A stretch of DNA of 64,000 bases from JABJGO01 sp963921245 (lineage in GTDB: Bacteria; Pseudomonadota; Alphaproteobacteria; Rhodospirillales; Casp-alpha2): contig CAWUEY030000001.1 of NCBI GenBank assembly GCA_963921245.4, positions 1,860,001 through 1,924,000 on the forward strand, read 5' to 3'. A program made the position numbers and the translations under genes. Shown piece by piece: positions 52,848 to 62,142 of this stretch; the stretch's first letter is position 1, and the number at the start of each line of letters is the position of its first letter. The notes under the pieces are model-generated. The model was not told where the DNA came from, did no database searches, and saw only the letters and a list, made by a program, of their open reading frames with translations.

Positions 52848-53852
52848 ATGAATGTTCAATCTCCTGCTGATGCTTCCACGGCATTTCCGCTCGACGAACC
52901 GGATACAACTGTTTCTGTTCGCGAGACTTTCGGCCTCGATAGTGACATGGAGGTGCCGGCATTTAGTTCTGCTGACGAACATGTTCCCGATATCGATACC
53001 TCTTATCTGTTTGACCATGAAACGACCATGGCCATTCTGGCAGGCTTCGCCTACAACCGTCGTGTGATGGTCCAAGGTTATCATGGTACAGGTAAATCGA
53101 CCCACATTGAACAGGTAGCGGCACGGCTTAACTGGCCCTGTATCCGGATCAATCTGGACAGTCATATCAGCCGAATTGATCTCGTGGGAAAGGACGCAAT
53201 TGTTCTGAGAGATGGCAAGCAGGTGACAGAATTCCGGGAAGGACTTCTCCCATGGGCTCTTCAGAATCCGACCGCCTTGGTATTCGACGAATACGATGCC
53301 GGGCGACCAGACGTTATGTTTGTGATCCAGCGGGTGCTGGAAGTCGAGGGAAAACTGACCCTGCTTGATCAGAATCGGGTAATGCGTCCGCACTCCCATT
53401 TCCGACTGTTTTCAACGACCAACACGGTCGGCCTTGGCGATACCACTGGTCTCTACCACGGTACCCAGCAAATAAACCAGGGGCAGATGGATCGCTGGAA
53501 TATCGTGACGACCCTGAATTATCTAGATGCAGAAGCAGAGGAAAACATCGTTCAATCCAGGGTCCGGGCCTACGATACAGATGAAGGAAAATCAGAAATC
53601 ACAAGCATGGTTGAATTGGCAAACTTGACCCGCAGTGGCTTCATGAGCGGTGATATCTCAACTGTCATGTCCCCTCGTACAGTCATTACCTGGGCTGAGA
53701 ACGCTACGATTTTTGCTGATCGGGCCTTCGCTTTCCGGGTGACGTTCCTGAACAAGTGTGATGAGCATGAACGTCCGCTGATTGCTGAGTATTATCAACG
53801 GTGTTTTGACGAAGAGTTGCCAGAATCTATTGGTAACGTCGCCCTCACCTGA
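52848..53852 (+). CDS. cobS: Cobaltochelatase subunit CobS
   Basis: CobS is the AAA+ subunit of the aerobic cobalt chelatase, working with CobT and CobN on hydrogenobyrinate a,c-diamide. The 334-residue protein has the Walker A GYHGTGKS (77-84), VFDEYDAGRPDVMFVIQRVLE as Walker B, and TTNTVGLGDTTGLYHGTQQIN as sensor region. ATG 52848 gives MNVQSPADAS. It is followed 16 bases later by cobT. cobN is not in the window. Confidence 0.97.
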   Translation: MNVQSPADASTAFPLDEPDTTVSVRETFGLDSDMEVPAFSSADEHVPDIDTSYLFDHETTMAILAGFAYNRRVMVQGYHGTGKSTHIEQVAARLNWPCIRINLDSHISRIDLVGKDAIVLRDGKQVTEFREGLLPWALQNPTALVFDEYDAGRPDVMFVIQRVLEVEGKLTLLDQNRVMRPHSHFRLFSTTNTVGLGDTTGLYHGTQQINQGQMDRWNIVTTLNYLDAEAEENIVQSRVRAYDTDEGKSEITSMVELANLTRSGFMSGDISTVMSPRTVITWAENATIFADRAFAFRVTFLNKCDEHERPLIAEYYQRCFDEELPESIGNVALT

Positions 53853-53868
53853 ACGGTGGGGAACACCC

Positions 53869-55713
53869 GTGAGCCAGAACGAACAACCCTATGAACTTGT
53901 GAAACGGGCAACTGCGGCAGCGACGAAGGCCCTTTCAAACAAGCCTGGAACAGAAGTTAGTTTCTCGCAAGGTGCGGCGGGTATTTCCGGCACAACGGCG
54001 CAAATGCCCTCTCCGGCGCATCAGATGACCATGGATGGCGTTGCACGATACCGAGGCATGGCGGATGCCCTCGCCATGCGTTTGCGCTATCACGACGCGG
54101 CAATACACCAGAAACGCATGCCATCCTCGCCTGAGGCGCGGGCTGTGTTTGAGTCCGTGGAACAGGCGCGATGCGAGAGCCTTGGCGCACGACGGTTGAA
54201 CGGTGTTGCGGCGAATCTTGATACGTTGATCGATGAACGCTGTCGCGCGAAGGGTTACGCTGGCATCCACGAGCGCAAGGAAGAAGCACTCCCGGATGTT
54301 TTGGGTCTTGCGATCAGAAAACAGCTCGGAAATGCAGAGTTACCGGAGGCGGCAAAGAATCTGTTATCCGTCTGGCAGTCGTGGCTGGAAGAGAAAATCG
54401 GTGATCAGATTGCCGATCTTGACATCTGCCTGAATGATCAGGCGGCTTTCTCGGACAAAATAATGAACATGCTTCAATCCCTTGATCTGATGGATGGAAT
54501 GGATAATTACGATTCTGATGACTCCGGTCAGGATGACCAGAATGACGACGATGATACCGGTACCGATGAAGTGGATTCTGAAACCGGCGACATGGAAGCG
54601 GAAAGCTCCTCTGCCATGGAATCGGCTGTGGGTGAATCTGAGGATGACGCCGATGGTATGTCGGACAGCGGTGATGATGACATGATGCCGGGCGACGGTG
54701 AGGAAGATCCTGCCGGGCCGACACAATGGCAACAAAATTGGTCTGATGGACCAACTGCCAATGCGGCTTATCATGCCTACGCCATGGCGTTTGACGAGGT
54801 TATCAGCGCCGCCGAGTTATGCGATCCTGAAGAGCTCAATCGATTACGCCACCACCTTGATCAACAGCTATCCCACTTGCAAGGCATGGTCTCAAAGCTT
54901 GCGAACCGCCTCCAACGCGCTTTGCTCGCAAAACAACAGAGGTCCTGGCATTTTGACCTTGACGAAGGGATACTGGACGCTGGTCGTCTTTCACGGGTTG
55001 TGATCGACCCGTCGCATCCTCTTTCCTTCAAACAGGAAAGTGAAACCCGGTTCCGGGATACTATCGTGACATTATTGATTGACAATTCCGGGTCTATGCG
55101 CGGCCGTCCGATTACGGTCGCCGCCATGAGTGCAGATATTCTCGCAAGAACCCTGGAGCGGTGCGGCGTTAAGGTTGAGGTTCTGGGCTTTACGACCCGA
55201 TCCTGGAAAGGTGGTTCATCGCGCGAAAAATGGGTTGCTGAAGGTAAACAGAAGGATCCGGGACGCCTCAATGACTTACGCCATATCGTCTATAAGGCGG
55301 CTGATATGCCCTGGCGACGGGCACGCACGAACCTCGGCCTGATGCTTCGGGAGGGTCTTCTCAAAGAAAACATTGATGGTGAAGCGTTGTTGTGGGCGCA
55401 CAATCGGCTGCTTGGACGTCCCGAACAGCGGCGTATTCTTATGGTGATTTCGGATGGTGCTCCGGTTGATGATGCGACATTGTCTGCAAACCCCGGAAAC
55501 TACCTGGAAAAACACCTCAGAGATGTCATTGAATGGATTGAAACCCGTTCAACCGTTGAACTAACGGCAATCGGCATCGGCCACGACGTCACCCGGTACT
55601 ATCGACGTGCCGTAACACTTATTGATGCCGAGGAACTGGGAGGTACCATGATGCAAAACCTCATGGAGTTGTTCGACGAAGACGACCCCATTCGTCAGCG
55701 CCGCGCCAGTTAA
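53869..55713 (+). CDS. cobT: Cobaltochelatase subunit CobT
   Basis: CobT is the second AAA-partner subunit of cobalt chelatase. The 614-residue protein has an N-terminal helical domain, a strongly Asp/Glu-rich linker (about residues 205-285; SDDSGQDDQNDDDDTGTDE) and a C-terminal von Willebrand A domain with the MIDAS motif DNSGS at 405-409. GTG 53869 is the start: GGTGGGG precedes it. Frame extension to 53782 overlaps cobS. Domain order and length match CobT. Confidence 0.96.
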   Translation: MSQNEQPYELVKRATAAATKALSNKPGTEVSFSQGAAGISGTTAQMPSPAHQMTMDGVARYRGMADALAMRLRYHDAAIHQKRMPSSPEARAVFESVEQARCESLGARRLNGVAANLDTLIDERCRAKGYAGIHERKEEALPDVLGLAIRKQLGNAELPEAAKNLLSVWQSWLEEKIGDQIADLDICLNDQAAFSDKIMNMLQSLDLMDGMDNYDSDDSGQDDQNDDDDTGTDEVDSETGDMEAESSSAMESAVGESEDDADGMSDSGDDDMMPGDGEEDPAGPTQWQQNWSDGPTANAAYHAYAMAFDEVISAAELCDPEELNRLRHHLDQQLSHLQGMVSKLANRLQRALLAKQQRSWHFDLDEGILDAGRLSRVVIDPSHPLSFKQESETRFRDTIVTLLIDNSGSMRGRPITVAAMSADILARTLERCGVKVEVLGFTTRSWKGGSSREKWVAEGKQKDPGRLNDLRHIVYKAADMPWRRARTNLGLMLREGLLKENIDGEALLWAHNRLLGRPEQRRILMVISDGAPVDDATLSANPGNYLEKHLRDVIEWIETRSTVELTAIGIGHDVTRYYRRAVTLIDAEELGGTMMQNLMELFDEDDPIRQRRAS

Positions 55714-55723
55714 CCACTTCCAC

Positions 55724-55864
55724 CCGCGACAAGTTACTGCTGGAGAAGGCGCGTTTACGCTCCCACGAGGTTCTGGCATCATTTTCATCATAACGCCCTC
55801 CCATCGGATTGGCGAGCGCGTGATCAGCATCATACCAGTGGGTTTCGCATGTTTTCCCCGATTT
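55724..55864 (-). pseudogene. C-terminal remnant of a dienelactone hydrolase family gene
   Basis: On the minus strand an open stretch without a start reads THWYDADHALANPMGGRYDE, NDARTSWERKRAFSSSNL. That is the C-terminal signature of dienelactone hydrolases (HxYxxxxHxFxN...YD..AA..AW.R...F), including the catalytic His in DADHA. Only about 45 residues survive and nothing upstream continues the fold; the rpmB terminator follows. A deletion probably removed the rest. Confidence 0.6.
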
Positions 55865-55904
55865 CAGCGACCTTCCCCTTGTATAGGTCACAGGCAAGCG
55901 CAAT

Positions 55905-55929
55905 AAAAAAAGGCCCGCACCTGCGGGCC
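55905..55929 (-). terminator. Rho-independent terminator of rpmB
   Basis: Read on the minus strand: GGCCCGCA-GG-TGCGGGCC, a perfect 8-bp GC-rich stem with a two-base tip (55912-55929), followed by seven T (55911-55905). It starts about 29 bases after the rpmB stop codon. This is the only classical stem-plus-T-run terminator I found in the window. Confidence 0.88.
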
Positions 55930-55957
55930 GGGTGAAAATCGGATTGTTAGACAAGCC

Positions 55958-56251
55958 TCAGGCCGCGTTCGCGGTAACCGCTTTTTTGATGCGTTTTTTT
56001 AGCCGAACCATGTCCGTTGTTAGCTCGGTATCACGTGTATCCAGCAGAAACGCATCCAGACCGCCTTTGTGCTCCACGGTACGGAGGGCATTCATGCAAA
56101 CTCTCAATCGAACTCTTTCACCCAGGGTTTCGCTCAACAGCGTTGTCGCCTGGAGATTGGGAAGATAGCGCCGACGGGTTTTGTTGTGCGCGTGGCTCAC
56201 ATTATTACCTGTCAACACACCCTTACCAGTTAATTCACAGCGGCGCGCCAT
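55958..56251 (-). CDS. rpmB: 50S ribosomal protein L28
   Basis: This 97-residue protein has the L28 pattern: MARRCELTGKGVLTGNNVSHAHNKTRRRYLPNLQ, then RLRVCMNALRTVEHKGGLDAFLL. The N-terminal Cys/His arrangement is the zinc-free alphaproteobacterial form. It binds 23S rRNA in the large subunit. It ends in a good terminator and is divergent from the GST block. Confidence 0.98.
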   Translation of the reverse strand: MARRCELTGKGVLTGNNVSHAHNKTRRRYLPNLQATTLLSETLGERVRLRVCMNALRTVEHKGGLDAFLLDTRDTELTTDMVRLKKRIKKAVTANAA

Positions 56252-56431
56252 AACTTTATTCCCTCAAAAATTTATTTAGCGATCACGTTTTGCCGAAAAT
56301 GCAAGCCTTGTACTGCCTGTCAGCAAACGTCATGATCATCCCTTCTGGACGGCGGTTTGTAAGGGACACGGACATGGACGTCAAGGCCTTTTACCACCTT
56401 TATCGCTGTAAAGGAAACGGGCTGTAAAGAT

Positions 56432-56677
56432 ATGCGCAACCATCGCCATGAACAGCTTCTTCCCACGGTCGCTGCCCGGGAAACGTTCTTCAGTGTCGAA
56501 ACGGACAGGCAAAACGCGACCTTAGCGATTGCCGGTGTTCCCCTGGATATCGAAGCGACCAATCTCGCCGGTTTGAGGGATAGTCGGGCGGCCGTTCGAC
56601 GGGCAAGCCGTATGGTTGGAGGAGAGTATTCCGGGCTGTGGAAGGATAGTCAGATTGAGTTTTTTCAGGAGAATTGA
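56432..56677 (+). CDS. Short protein of unknown function before the GST gene
   Basis: An 81-residue frame from ATG 56432: MRNHRHEQLLPTVAARETFF, then DRQNATLAIAGVPLDIEATN and RASRMVGGEYSGLWKDSQIEFF. No membrane helix or family is recognised. Its stop ends 2 bases before the GST start and the GST ribosome site lies inside it, which could mean translational coupling. It may also be the C-terminal end of a decayed gene, as remnants are common nearby. Confidence 0.4.
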   Translation: MRNHRHEQLLPTVAARETFFSVETDRQNATLAIAGVPLDIEATNLAGLRDSRAAVRRASRMVGGEYSGLWKDSQIEFFQEN

Positions 56678-56679
56678 AG

Positions 56680-57312
56680 ATGACATACACTCTTTACAAT
56701 GCCGCCGGTACCGGCAGTTTCGTCGTCGACGCCGCCCTGGCTTGGGCAGAGGCGGAATATACACGCATCGAGATTAACCTGGGCAATGGCCTCAGCCTCG
56801 ACGGTGACCTTGCCCACGTTAACCCCATGAAGCAGGTCCCTGTTCTTGTTCTGCCCTCCGGTGAGATAATGACCGAATCTGCGGCTATCGCCATACATCT
56901 GAGCACCATGTTTCCCGCTCGGGGACTTGCGCCCTCTCCCGGCACCACAGAGCACGCTCGTTTCCTGAGGTGGATGGTGTTCATGTCAGTCAATCTTTAT
57001 GAGACAGACCTCCGGTGTTTTTACAGTGACCGATACACCAAAGGCCGGGAAGCATCGGCTCATTCTGACGTCAAAATGTCGGCAATTGATCAATTCCATG
57101 ATGCCTGCGGCGTCCTGGAACAGGAACTCGAAAAAAAGGGGCCGTTTGTCTCTGGCGAGCAAATTTCAATTGCCGATGTCTATCTGGTTATGCTGGTTTC
57201 CTGGATGGCGCAAGAGAGTGATCTTTCCAAATTCAGAGGGATCGCCCGCATTCGCAAGGAAGTTGAACGGCATCCGGTTGCCGGTCCGCTACTGGAACGT
57301 CATGGTCTCTGA
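56680..57312 (+). CDS. Glutathione S-transferase family protein
   Basis: This 210-residue protein has a thioredoxin-like N-terminal domain (MTYTLYNAAGTGSFVVDAALAWAEAEY, then the cis-proline strand VPVLVLPSGEIMTESAAIAIHLS with the glutathione-contacting ES) and an all-helical C-terminal domain (GPFVSGEQISIADVYLVMLVSW). The SIADVYL segment is the N-capping GST motif. ATG 56680 is supported by AGGAG eight bases before it. Substrate unknown. Confidence 0.92.
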   Translation: MTYTLYNAAGTGSFVVDAALAWAEAEYTRIEINLGNGLSLDGDLAHVNPMKQVPVLVLPSGEIMTESAAIAIHLSTMFPARGLAPSPGTTEHARFLRWMVFMSVNLYETDLRCFYSDRYTKGREASAHSDVKMSAIDQFHDACGVLEQELEKKGPFVSGEQISIADVYLVMLVSWMAQESDLSKFRGIARIRKEVERHPVAGPLLERHGL

Positions 57313-57316
57313 GCAT

Positions 57317-58006
57317 CTAACCGACAGATGCATTTTTGACAATTTCGTCGATAACCCCGGCATATACAGTGATGGTGTCCTCCCCTTTCGGTGACAGGCG
57401 GTAAACGCCACGGCTCACCCTCTCAAACCAACCATAGTGATTGGCGTGCAGGATCGCCCCTGCCCGCTCGACGCCGGTCTCGTCTTTCAGAGTTGCTGGC
57501 GAGCGATCCGGTTTTTCTGCCAACGCACAAACCAGGCGGAGAGCGTCCTGACGATAGGCCGTGATAAGTCGCCTGCGGGAAACGCCCCCGGTATTCGGGT
57601 CACCAACACGTTCGGCAAACTCTTTGAGGAGCCGCGCCTTCTTTGCCGGTTGTTGCCGCGGGGTATAAACCGCAGGGTCCAGCGCCGCGTAGGCGCGACC
57701 GTTTCGAACGAGGATGATACCGATGCCCAGCATTTTGCAGAGCTTGAGAATGCGCCTTCGTTGAGAGCGCCAGCTACCCTTTTTATGATCCGGAAAAGCC
57801 ACGTAAATCAGCGAGGCAACCCGCAACCTGTCAACGGCTTGCAATACCAGTTCCAGATTGAAGCGCGTTTTTAGCTCAACGACAATCGGCGGCTCGTCGG
57901 CGCGCCGGGCTACAATATCGCACGCATTAACTTCGGCCTTTACGTCATATCCCTGCCCTTCCAGAAACACCTTGACCGGTTCATACAGGTCCTGTTCGCG
58001 GACCAT
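57317..58006 (-). CDS. DUF2161 putative PD-(D/E)XK nuclease-like protein
   Basis: This 229-residue protein belongs to DUF2161 by pattern: MVREQDLYEPVKVFLEGQGYDVKAEVNACDIVARRADEPPIVVELKTRF. Asp49-like and the ELK triplet form a PD-(D/E)XK nuclease core. A helix-turn-helix-like C-terminal part (ERAGAILHANHYGWFERVSRGVYRLSPKG) suggests nucleic-acid contact. Real activity is unknown. Convergent with the GST gene and divergent in direction of use from icd's own start; same strand as icd. Confidence 0.88.
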   Translation of the reverse strand: MVREQDLYEPVKVFLEGQGYDVKAEVNACDIVARRADEPPIVVELKTRFNLELVLQAVDRLRVASLIYVAFPDHKKGSWRSQRRRILKLCKMLGIGIILVRNGRAYAALDPAVYTPRQQPAKKARLLKEFAERVGDPNTGGVSRRRLITAYRQDALRLVCALAEKPDRSPATLKDETGVERAGAILHANHYGWFERVSRGVYRLSPKGEDTITVYAGVIDEIVKNASVG

Positions 58007-58027
58007 CGTAAATCCCTGTTGCTATCG

Positions 58028-59248
58028 CTACCAAGCTGACATCTCGGCCTGAAGGTTTTCGTCGAGTTTGTCGAGGAACTGGTTGGTTGTCATCCAATTC
58101 TGATCAGGCCCGATCAGGATTGCCAGATCCTTGGTCATAAAGCCGCTTTCAACAGTATCGACGCAGACCTTTTCAAGCGCCACAGCAAATCGTGTAACAT
58201 CAGGTGTCCCATCGAATTTTCCCCGTGTTGCCAGGCCGCGGGTCCACGCAAAAATCGAGGCAATAGGGTTGGTCGAGGTTTCTTTGCCCTGCTGATATTG
58301 GCGATAGTGACGGGTAACGGTTCCGTGGGCTGCTTCCGCTTCGACGGTTTTACCATCGGGCGTCATCAGAACGGAGGTCATCAGGCCGAGTGAGCCAAAC
58401 CCCTGAGCGACCGTATCCGATTGAACATCACCATCGTAGTTCTTGCACGCCCATACGAAACCGCCACTCCACTTCATGGCACAGGCCACCATGTCGTCAA
58501 TCAATCGATGCTCATAGGTGATACCCCTGGCCTTGAACTGATCGGCAAACTCGTTGTCATACACGTCCTGGAACAAATCCATAAAGCGCCCGTCATAAGC
58601 TTTCAGGATCGTATTTTTCGTCGACAGATAGACGGGCCAGCCCAGATTTAGGCCATAATTCATGCACGCCCGGGCAAACCCGCGAATGGAGTCGTCCAGA
58701 TTGTACATCGCCATGGCAACACCGCCATCGGGTGCCCGAAAGACTTCGCGCTCAATGGGTTCTCCGCCCCCTTGCGGAACGAACCTGATGCTCAGGGTCC
58801 CTGCACCCGGAAACCTGAAATCAGTCGCCCGGTACTGGTCACCAAAGGCATGACGCCCAATAACGATGGGCTGGGTCCAGCCGGGAACCAGACGCGGCAC
58901 ATTCTGACAGATAATGGGTTGGCGAAAGACTGTACCACCCAGAATGTTTCGGATGGTTCCGTTGGGCGAACGCCACATCTGTTTCAAACTGAATTCCTCG
59001 ACCCGCGCTTCATCCGGCGTGATCGTCGCACATTTGACGCCAACACCATGTTCCTTAATCGCGTTGGCCGCATCGATGGTAATCTGGTCATCGGTTTCAT
59101 CCCGGCTCTCTACGCTGAGATCATAATACTTCAGCTCAACATCCAGATAAGGCAGAATAAGCTTGTCCTTGATGAAGGCCCAGATGATCCGGGTCATCTC
59201 GTCCCCGTCAAGGTCAACAACCGGGTTTTCTACTCTGATTTTTGACAT
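58028..59248 (-). CDS. icd: NADP-dependent isocitrate dehydrogenase
   Basis: This 406-residue homodimer-type (eukaryote-like) isocitrate dehydrogenase produces 2-oxoglutarate and NADPH in the TCA cycle. ENPVVDLDGDEMTRIIW at the N-terminus, RSPNGTIRNILGGTVFRQPIICQNVPRLVPGW (substrate contacts), DDMVACAMKWSGGFVWACKNYDGDVQSD (metal Asp residues) and EAAHGTVTRHYRQYQQG (NADP site) are all in place. ATG 59248 is used since the frame upstream to 59302 is not conserved. Confidence 0.98.
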   Translation of the reverse strand: MSKIRVENPVVDLDGDEMTRIIWAFIKDKLILPYLDVELKYYDLSVESRDETDDQITIDAANAIKEHGVGVKCATITPDEARVEEFSLKQMWRSPNGTIRNILGGTVFRQPIICQNVPRLVPGWTQPIVIGRHAFGDQYRATDFRFPGAGTLSIRFVPQGGGEPIEREVFRAPDGGVAMAMYNLDDSIRGFARACMNYGLNLGWPVYLSTKNTILKAYDGRFMDLFQDVYDNEFADQFKARGITYEHRLIDDMVACAMKWSGGFVWACKNYDGDVQSDTVAQGFGSLGLMTSVLMTPDGKTVEAEAAHGTVTRHYRQYQQGKETSTNPIASIFAWTRGLATRGKFDGTPDVTRFAVALEKVCVDTVESGFMTKDLAILIGPDQNWMTTNQFLDKLDENLQAEMSAW

Positions 59249-59374
59249 GATCTTCTCCGCTACCCGAGGCTCGCCTGAGGCTTTTTCGCGTGGCCCAACC
59301 ATAGGGCGGGGCGGTGGGTTTCACAAGGCCGCCTATCGTGTTCAGCTCGTGTCATGTTCAGAAAGGGCCCGCAA

Positions 59375-59995
59375 TCAAAACAGATTGCCGTCACCGTCCG
59401 TCACCGGAGACATCTGCTGTTCCAGTCGTCGGAAAACACCGGAAACGTCGTTTGCCACAGCAAAAAGCTGGCTGGTTTCCTCCCCGAGAAATCCGTGCTC
59501 AACGGTCTGATCAATCAGCTTCAACAAAGGATCCCAATATCCCGCAACGTTCACAATAATGATCGGCTTATTGTGCAAACCCAGTTGCCGCCAGGTAATG
59601 ATCTCAAAGGCTTCTTCCAGCGTTCCCAATCCGCCCGGCATGATAGCGAAGGCATCTGAATTGTTCACAATATGGGCCTTTCTTGTATGCATGGAAGAGG
59701 TCACGACGAAATCCTGAATATCGCGCTTCCCCACCTCTCTCTCATCAAGGAACTCCGGTATAACGCCGGTAACGTATCCCCCGCCCGCCAGCACCGATGA
59801 GGCAACCAGGTCCATGATCCCGATGGACCCGCCACCATACACCAGCCGAATGCTCCTTTGAGCCATTTCCGCCCCCAGCTCTCGTGCAGCCGCGCTGTAT
59901 ACGGGATCGTTGCCGCTGTGCGCGCCACAGAAGACGCAGAGCGAGGATAGTTGGAAACTGCCAGTATTCATTGGTTTTTTGTCCACCGCGACCAT
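59375..59995 (-). CDS. LOG family protein (TIGR00730 Rossmann fold)
   Basis: This ~206-residue enzyme of the lysine-decarboxylase-like LOG group releases cytokinin bases from nucleotides in characterised members; in bacteria such enzymes act on AMP or related nucleotides. It has CVFCGAHSGNDPVYS, VYGGGSIGIMDLVASSVL, and the hallmark PGGLGTLEEAFEIITWRQLG with catalytic Arg and Glu. ATG 59995 is chosen for the AGGTG upstream; ATG 59971 is an alternative. Confidence 0.92.
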   Translation of the reverse strand: MVAVDKKPMNTGSFQLSSLCVFCGAHSGNDPVYSAAARELGAEMAQRSIRLVYGGGSIGIMDLVASSVLAGGGYVTGVIPEFLDEREVGKRDIQDFVVTSSMHTRKAHIVNNSDAFAIMPGGLGTLEEAFEIITWRQLGLHNKPIIIVNVAGYWDPLLKLIDQTVEHGFLGEETSQLFAVANDVSGVFRRLEQQMSPVTDGDGNLF

Positions 59996-60150
59996 GAAAC
60001 ACACACCTGATCGTGCCTGAGAGTATAAGCCCACCGGCGATGGCACCAGCCCCAAAATTACTAAAAATACAGCGCCGATGTTGCAGGTTGCATAACCGTG
60101 TACTATCACTAGGGAAGATAAGGTAACGACCTGCGATAGAACAGGCTGGC

Positions 60151-61173
60151 ATGACTATTCTTAAAAACCCACTTTTTATTGCGACGCTCGGTGGCATCGC
60201 CGTCGGCACCGCCATTGCCATTCATCTGGTGGTATCTGAAAATGAGGCGTTGCTATCGCCGCCCTCACCGATTGCCGCGGCAATCGACACTTCTTCGACC
60301 TTTTCAACTTCTTCGGAACAGGAAACAACCTCCGGGTCTTCGCCGAAAACCGATGGCATGGTCGCTGACACCGGCGTTCCGACCTTCGACGTTGTTCGCG
60401 TCACACCGGAAGGCAGCACCGTTATCGCCGGGCGGGCACCCGCTGGACAGATCGTTGATATCTTTGACGGCGCAACAAGTTTGGGCATGGTGCGGGCCGA
60501 CGACAATGGCGAATGGGTGTTCGTTCCACCCGCGCCGCTGGAACCCGGCAACCGGGAGTTATCGCTTAAAACTGTGGATGCAAATGGCGCTGTTACGCAA
60601 TCCGATCAGGTGGTGATGATTGTCGTTCCGGAACGCGGGTCAGAGCAGGAAACTCTTGCCGTCGTTTCCACCAAAAGCGGTGAGGCGGCGTCTGAGGTTT
60701 TGCAGAAACCGAGCGGCAGCGCTCGACTGGCCCTCTCCATTGAGGCGTTGGACTATGACGATCAGGGTGAGCTCCGGATGAGTGGCATCGCCGCACCTGA
60801 TGCGCTGGTAAACATTTACCTGGACAACACCTATATTGGAACGGCCCAAGCCAATGCCAGCGGGTCGTGGAACCTCATTCCTGAAACGCGGGTTCAAACG
60901 GGGCTATACGAGCTCCGTGCCGACCAGGTTGACGGCCAGGGAAAGGTGATTGAGCGGACCAGTATGCCCTTCGTTCGTGATGAGCCCGATCTGAGCCTGG
61001 ACCCTGGATCAACCTACGTGGTGCAGCCCGGTAATTCGCTATGGCGCCTTGCCCGCCGAACCTATGGTGACGGACTGGAATTCACCATCATCTTCGAGGC
61101 CAATATGGACCAGATCGGTGATCCGAACCTGATTTATCCCGGGCAAATCTTCACGCTGCCCCAGGACCAGTAA
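60151..61173 (+). CDS. LysM-domain envelope protein with bacterial Ig-like repeats
   Basis: This 340-residue protein has an N-terminal membrane anchor or uncleaved signal (FIATLGGIAVGTAIAIHLVV), a Ser/Thr-rich linker, two Ig-like modules (TPEGSTVIAGRAPAGQIVDIFDG; EGELRMSGIAAPDALVNIYLDNTYIGTA pattern) and a C-terminal LysM domain YVVQPGNSLWRLARRTYGDGL ... IYPGQIFTLP. LysM binds peptidoglycan. Probably periplasmic and cell-wall-associated. Confidence 0.88.
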   Translation: MTILKNPLFIATLGGIAVGTAIAIHLVVSENEALLSPPSPIAAAIDTSSTFSTSSEQETTSGSSPKTDGMVADTGVPTFDVVRVTPEGSTVIAGRAPAGQIVDIFDGATSLGMVRADDNGEWVFVPPAPLEPGNRELSLKTVDANGAVTQSDQVVMIVVPERGSEQETLAVVSTKSGEAASEVLQKPSGSARLALSIEALDYDDQGELRMSGIAAPDALVNIYLDNTYIGTAQANASGSWNLIPETRVQTGLYELRADQVDGQGKVIERTSMPFVRDEPDLSLDPGSTYVVQPGNSLWRLARRTYGDGLEFTIIFEANMDQIGDPNLIYPGQIFTLPQDQ

Positions 61174-61448
61174 CAAGACCCGTACCGGGCCCAGTAGTGA
61201 TTTCGATTGGGACGCCAGTGTTCCCCCAACCAACCGAGCATTAGCCACCGTCAAAGTGTAGCGGCTTGTCTGGCGCTTGACCATATCGTCGCCTGCCGAT
61301 AGGAGCGTCTCGGTTGACCGTCCTGTACTTTCTGGCCTGTATTTGCTGTTCAGGGCTTGCTGGCCTGTATTTGCTGGCTTGTCATCCGGCGCCGGGTCGC
61401 GATATCATCGGCTTTGGGGTTCATTGCTTCCAAGAAACAATTGATAAC

Positions 61449-62141
61449 ATGTTGAAAACCGTACTCGTTCCAATCAATCCGGCGGGCTGGCCCCTCATTG
61501 CTATCTTTGCCGGTGTTAGCCTGCTGCTATGGTGGGCCAGCGACGCACTGGGCCTGATCGGTGTGGTCTTGACATTGTGGTGCGTCTATTTTTTTCGCGA
61601 CCCTGAGCGGTTCACGCCAACCCGTGCTGGCCTGATCGTTTCCCCCGCAGACGGCAGGGTACAGCTTGTTGATCGTGCCGTTCCGCCGTTGGAACTGGAC
61701 ATGGGAAACAAAGAATGTGATCGGGTCTGCATTTTCATGAATGTGTTTAATGTCCATGTAAATCGCGTTCCTGTTGATGGCATCATCCGCAGGATCGCCT
61801 ATCGGCCTGGCCGGTTTCTCAATGCGTCCCTCGACAAGGCCAGCGTCCATAACGAGCGCGAAAGCTATCTGTTGGAAACGGATACCGGCCATCACGTGGC
61901 TTTTGTCCAGATCGCCGGCCTTGTGGCCCGGCGCATCGTTTGCCTGGTTCAGGAAGGCCAGCCCGTCGAGGCCGGGCAACGCTTCGGTCTGATCCGTTTC
62001 GGTAGCCGCGTCGATGTCTATCTGCCCAAAGGTGCCGTGCCTCTTGTTACAGAGGGTCAAACCGCCGTTGCCGGCGAAACGGTCATTGCCGATCTCAAGG
62101 CCAAGCGGACCGAGAAAAAGCGTGAAGGACGTGCGTCCTGA
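61449..62141 (+). CDS. psd: Phosphatidylserine decarboxylase proenzyme, short type
   Basis: Psd turns phosphatidylserine into phosphatidylethanolamine. The 230-residue proenzyme carries one or two N-terminal helices (PLIAIFAGVSLLLWWA), SPADGRV, FMNVFNVHVNRVPVDG and VHNERE, and the self-cleavage site RFGSRVDVYLP with Gly185-Ser186. Cutting there gives the pyruvoyl alpha subunit. ATG 61449 is used; the longer frame to 61314 adds a duplicated TGGCCTGTATTTGCTG stretch and lacks homology. pssA follows 1 base later. Confidence 0.95.
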   Translation: MLKTVLVPINPAGWPLIAIFAGVSLLLWWASDALGLIGVVLTLWCVYFFRDPERFTPTRAGLIVSPADGRVQLVDRAVPPLELDMGNKECDRVCIFMNVFNVHVNRVPVDGIIRRIAYRPGRFLNASLDKASVHNERESYLLETDTGHHVAFVQIAGLVARRIVCLVQEGQPVEAGQRFGLIRFGSRVDVYLPKGAVPLVTEGQTAVAGETVIADLKAKRTEKKREGRAS

Positions 62142-62142
62142 C

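Noticed and set aside
56320..56562. 80-codon minus-strand ORF near rpmB
   Set aside because: Overlaps the divergent upstream region of the GST block and shows no domain.
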